64,000 nt of DNA from Oharaeibacter diazotrophicus (GTDB lineage: Bacteria > Pseudomonadota > Alphaproteobacteria > Rhizobiales > Pleomorphomonadaceae). The translations under genes were made by a program, and so were the position numbers. Below the pieces are notes generated by a model that was given only the letters and a program-made list of their open reading frames with translations, was not told the DNA's origin and did not search any database. Shown in pieces: positions 62,766 through 64,000 of this stretch (positions are counted from its first letter, which is position 1; each line of letters begins with the position of its first letter). The stretch is taken from positions 62,001 through 126,000 of the forward strand of contig NZ_SNXY01000006.1 of the NCBI RefSeq assembly GCF_004362745.1. The letters run 5' to 3'.

Positions 62766-64000
62766 CTACCCGCCATGCGTCGCCTCCGCCACCCCCGAAC
62801 GGGTGACAGCCCACACCGCCTCCGGCTCGCTCCGGCCGCGCGGGACCACGCTGTCGACGGCCGTGAAGGCGAAGCGCTCGCCGAGGGCCGCACGGGTGGC
62901 GTCGCCGACCAGGATCGGAACGTCGTAGCGCCGGGTCAGCGTCTGCAGGCGGGCGGCGGTGTTCACGGTGTCGCCGAGCGCGGTGTAGTCGAAGCGTGCC
63001 GACGAGCCCATGTTGCCGACCACAGCCTCGCCGGTGTTGACGCCGACGCCGACCGCGAGCGGACCGATCGGCCGCCCGGTACCGTCGGGCTCGCGCTCGA
63101 TCGCCGCCGACAGCCGCGCCACCGCCTCGACCATGGCGAGCGCCGCCTCGACCGCGCGGCCGGCGTGGTCGGGCTCCTCCAGCGGGGCGTTCCAGAATGC
63201 CATGACGCAGTCGCCCATGTACTTGTCGATGGTGCCGCCGCGCTTCAGGATCTCGTCGGAGAGCGGATCGAGCACCCGGTTGACGAGCTGCGTCAGCCGT
63301 TCCGGCTCGTCCTTGAGCCGCTCGGCGATGCCGGTGAAGCCGCGCAGGTCGCAGAAGAGCACCGTCAGCTCGCGCCGCTCGCCGCCGAGCCGGAGCGCCG
63401 CCGGCTCGGCGGCGAGCCGCTCGACCAGTTCCGGCGCGAGATACTGGCGGAAGGCGCGGACGATGTCGCGCCTGAGGCGGCGCTCGGCGGCGAAGTCGGC
63501 GATGCCCTGGACGGTCAGCACCGTCGTGAAGGCGAGGGCGGGGCAGACCGGCGACACCCAGACGTGGCGGAACGCCAGCAGCAGCCCCGCGCCGGCCACC
63601 ATGGCCGCGGTGAAGGCGGCGCCGCCGACGATCGCCGCCGGATGGGTGCCGCCCCTGACCGAGAGGCCGGCGAGGAGCGCGGCGAGGGCGGTGAGGACGA
63701 CGCCGAGGCTCGCCGGCGTGGCGGTGATCGCGCGGTCGAGGCGGAGCGTGTCGAGGATCGCCGCCTGGACCTCGACGCCGGGCACGAGGCGGCCGGTGCG
63801 CGGCGTGAACGGGGTCGCGAAGGCGTCGGTGCCCGACGCCTTGACGTCCGGCACCGCCTGGAGGCTGAGCCCGACCAGCACGATGGCGTCGCGGAAGGTG
63901 CCGGGCGGCAGCGTGCCGGCCGGGTCGAGCGCCTGATAGTAGGACACGGTGCGGTAGGTCCGCGCCGGACCGACCGGGGCGATCAGGTCGCCGGGCGCGG
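62766..64000 (-). CDS. CHASE2-domain class III adenylate/guanylate cyclase, 5' end outside window
   Basis: The C-terminal 411 codons of a membrane cyclase. The visible part begins in the end of an extracytoplasmic CHASE2 domain (FRDAIVLVGLSLQAVPDVKA; VPGVEVQAAILDTLRLDRAI). Three membrane spans follow, then a class III catalytic domain: metal Asp in LTVLFCDLRGFTGIAERL, DKYMGDCVMAFWNAPLEEPD with the second Asp, and GVNTGEAVVGNMGSSARFDY plus ALGDTVNTAARLQ. Substrate-specifying Lys (DKYMGD) and Asp (FDYTALGD) favour ATP. It makes cAMP in response to an unknown periplasmic signal. The 5' end is cut. Confidence 0.93.
   Translation of the reverse strand, partial: APGDLIAPVGPARTYRTVSYYQALDPAGTLPPGTFRDAIVLVGLSLQAVPDVKASGTDAFATPFTPRTGRLVPGVEVQAAILDTLRLDRAITATPASLGVVLTALAALLAGLSVRGGTHPAAIVGGAAFTAAMVAGAGLLLAFRHVWVSPVCPALAFTTVLTVQGIADFAAERRLRRDIVRAFRQYLAPELVERLAAEPAALRLGGERRELTVLFCDLRGFTGIAERLKDEPERLTQLVNRVLDPLSDEILKRGGTIDKYMGDCVMAFWNAPLEEPDHAGRAVEAALAMVEAVARLSAAIEREPDGTGRPIGPLAVGVGVNTGEAVVGNMGSSARFDYTALGDTVNTAARLQTLTRRYDVPILVGDATRAALGERFAFTAVDSVVPRGRSEPEAVWAVTRSGVAEATHGG

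Overview
The window is a GC-rich chromosomal segment of an alphaproteobacterium, most likely a member of the Hyphomicrobiales (Rhizobiales). Support comes from the rpiA–DUF2059–gor neighbourhood, a DUF1489 gene, a PstA with a long N-terminal extracytoplasmic region, class II DAHP synthase, and start or stop overlaps of the ATGA/GTGA type throughout. Genus cannot be fixed from the sequence alone. Genes are densely packed on both strands. There is one tRNA and no rRNA, CRISPR, transposase or integrase that I can see. Because of the base composition, long false open frames run antisense to nearly every real gene; these were discarded.

Layout. 1–5685 (minus): an aerotolerance-type operon, moxR–DUF58–DUF4381-like–batA–batB–batC–batD, with batD cut by the window edge. 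5888–7533: a small Pro-rich protein, then a divergent DeoR regulator and nudK. 7604–13856 (minus): the phosphate operon pstSCAB–phoU–phoB, preceded by Pho boxes and lying just beyond tRNA-Val(CAC) and its terminator. 14310–16180 (minus): a two-gene unit in which both proteins begin with a GYF_2 domain, one followed by RDD and one by a periplasmic ClpP/crotonase-like domain. 16301–26614: housekeeping genes (MOSC, gph, rpiA, DUF2059, gor, an acetyltransferase, DUF1489, aroG, a single-domain response regulator, nadE). 26633–28048: a secreted hypothetical and creA.

28212–34764 (minus) reads as one long unit: ECF sigma factor, zinc-finger anti-sigma, TTC38-like TPR protein, small membrane protein, TPP enzyme, OpgC and a secreted alpha/beta hydrolase. 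34963–41334: a QseBC-like two-component pair divergent from a flavin electron-transfer cluster (PepSY protein, DUF2271 protein with an FMN-attachment-like motif, PepSY-TM/flavodoxin/reductase fusion, ApbE). The likely job is moving NAD(P)H electrons across the inner membrane to a covalent-FMN periplasmic protein. 41247–47387: a TriABC-like RND pump with two adaptors and a divergent TetR regulator sharing a palindromic operator.

47314–54130: acetoacetyl-CoA synthetase, a Zn/Cd/Pb-type P1B ATPase with a His-rich N-terminus and its divergent MerR regulator, DUF3297, and methylmalonate-semialdehyde dehydrogenase with a divergent LysR regulator. 55150–64000: an unassigned membrane protein, a T4-type lysozyme, a membrane dipeptidase, a D-amino-acid-dehydrogenase-like oxidoreductase, an SGNH hydrolase, a CitE-like protein coupled to a SelW-like redox protein, a soluble histidine kinase, DUF2293 with an apparent non-standard start, and a CHASE2 adenylate cyclase cut by the window edge. 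The most novel-looking material is the flavin cluster, the GYF_2 pair and the ECF-controlled operon.
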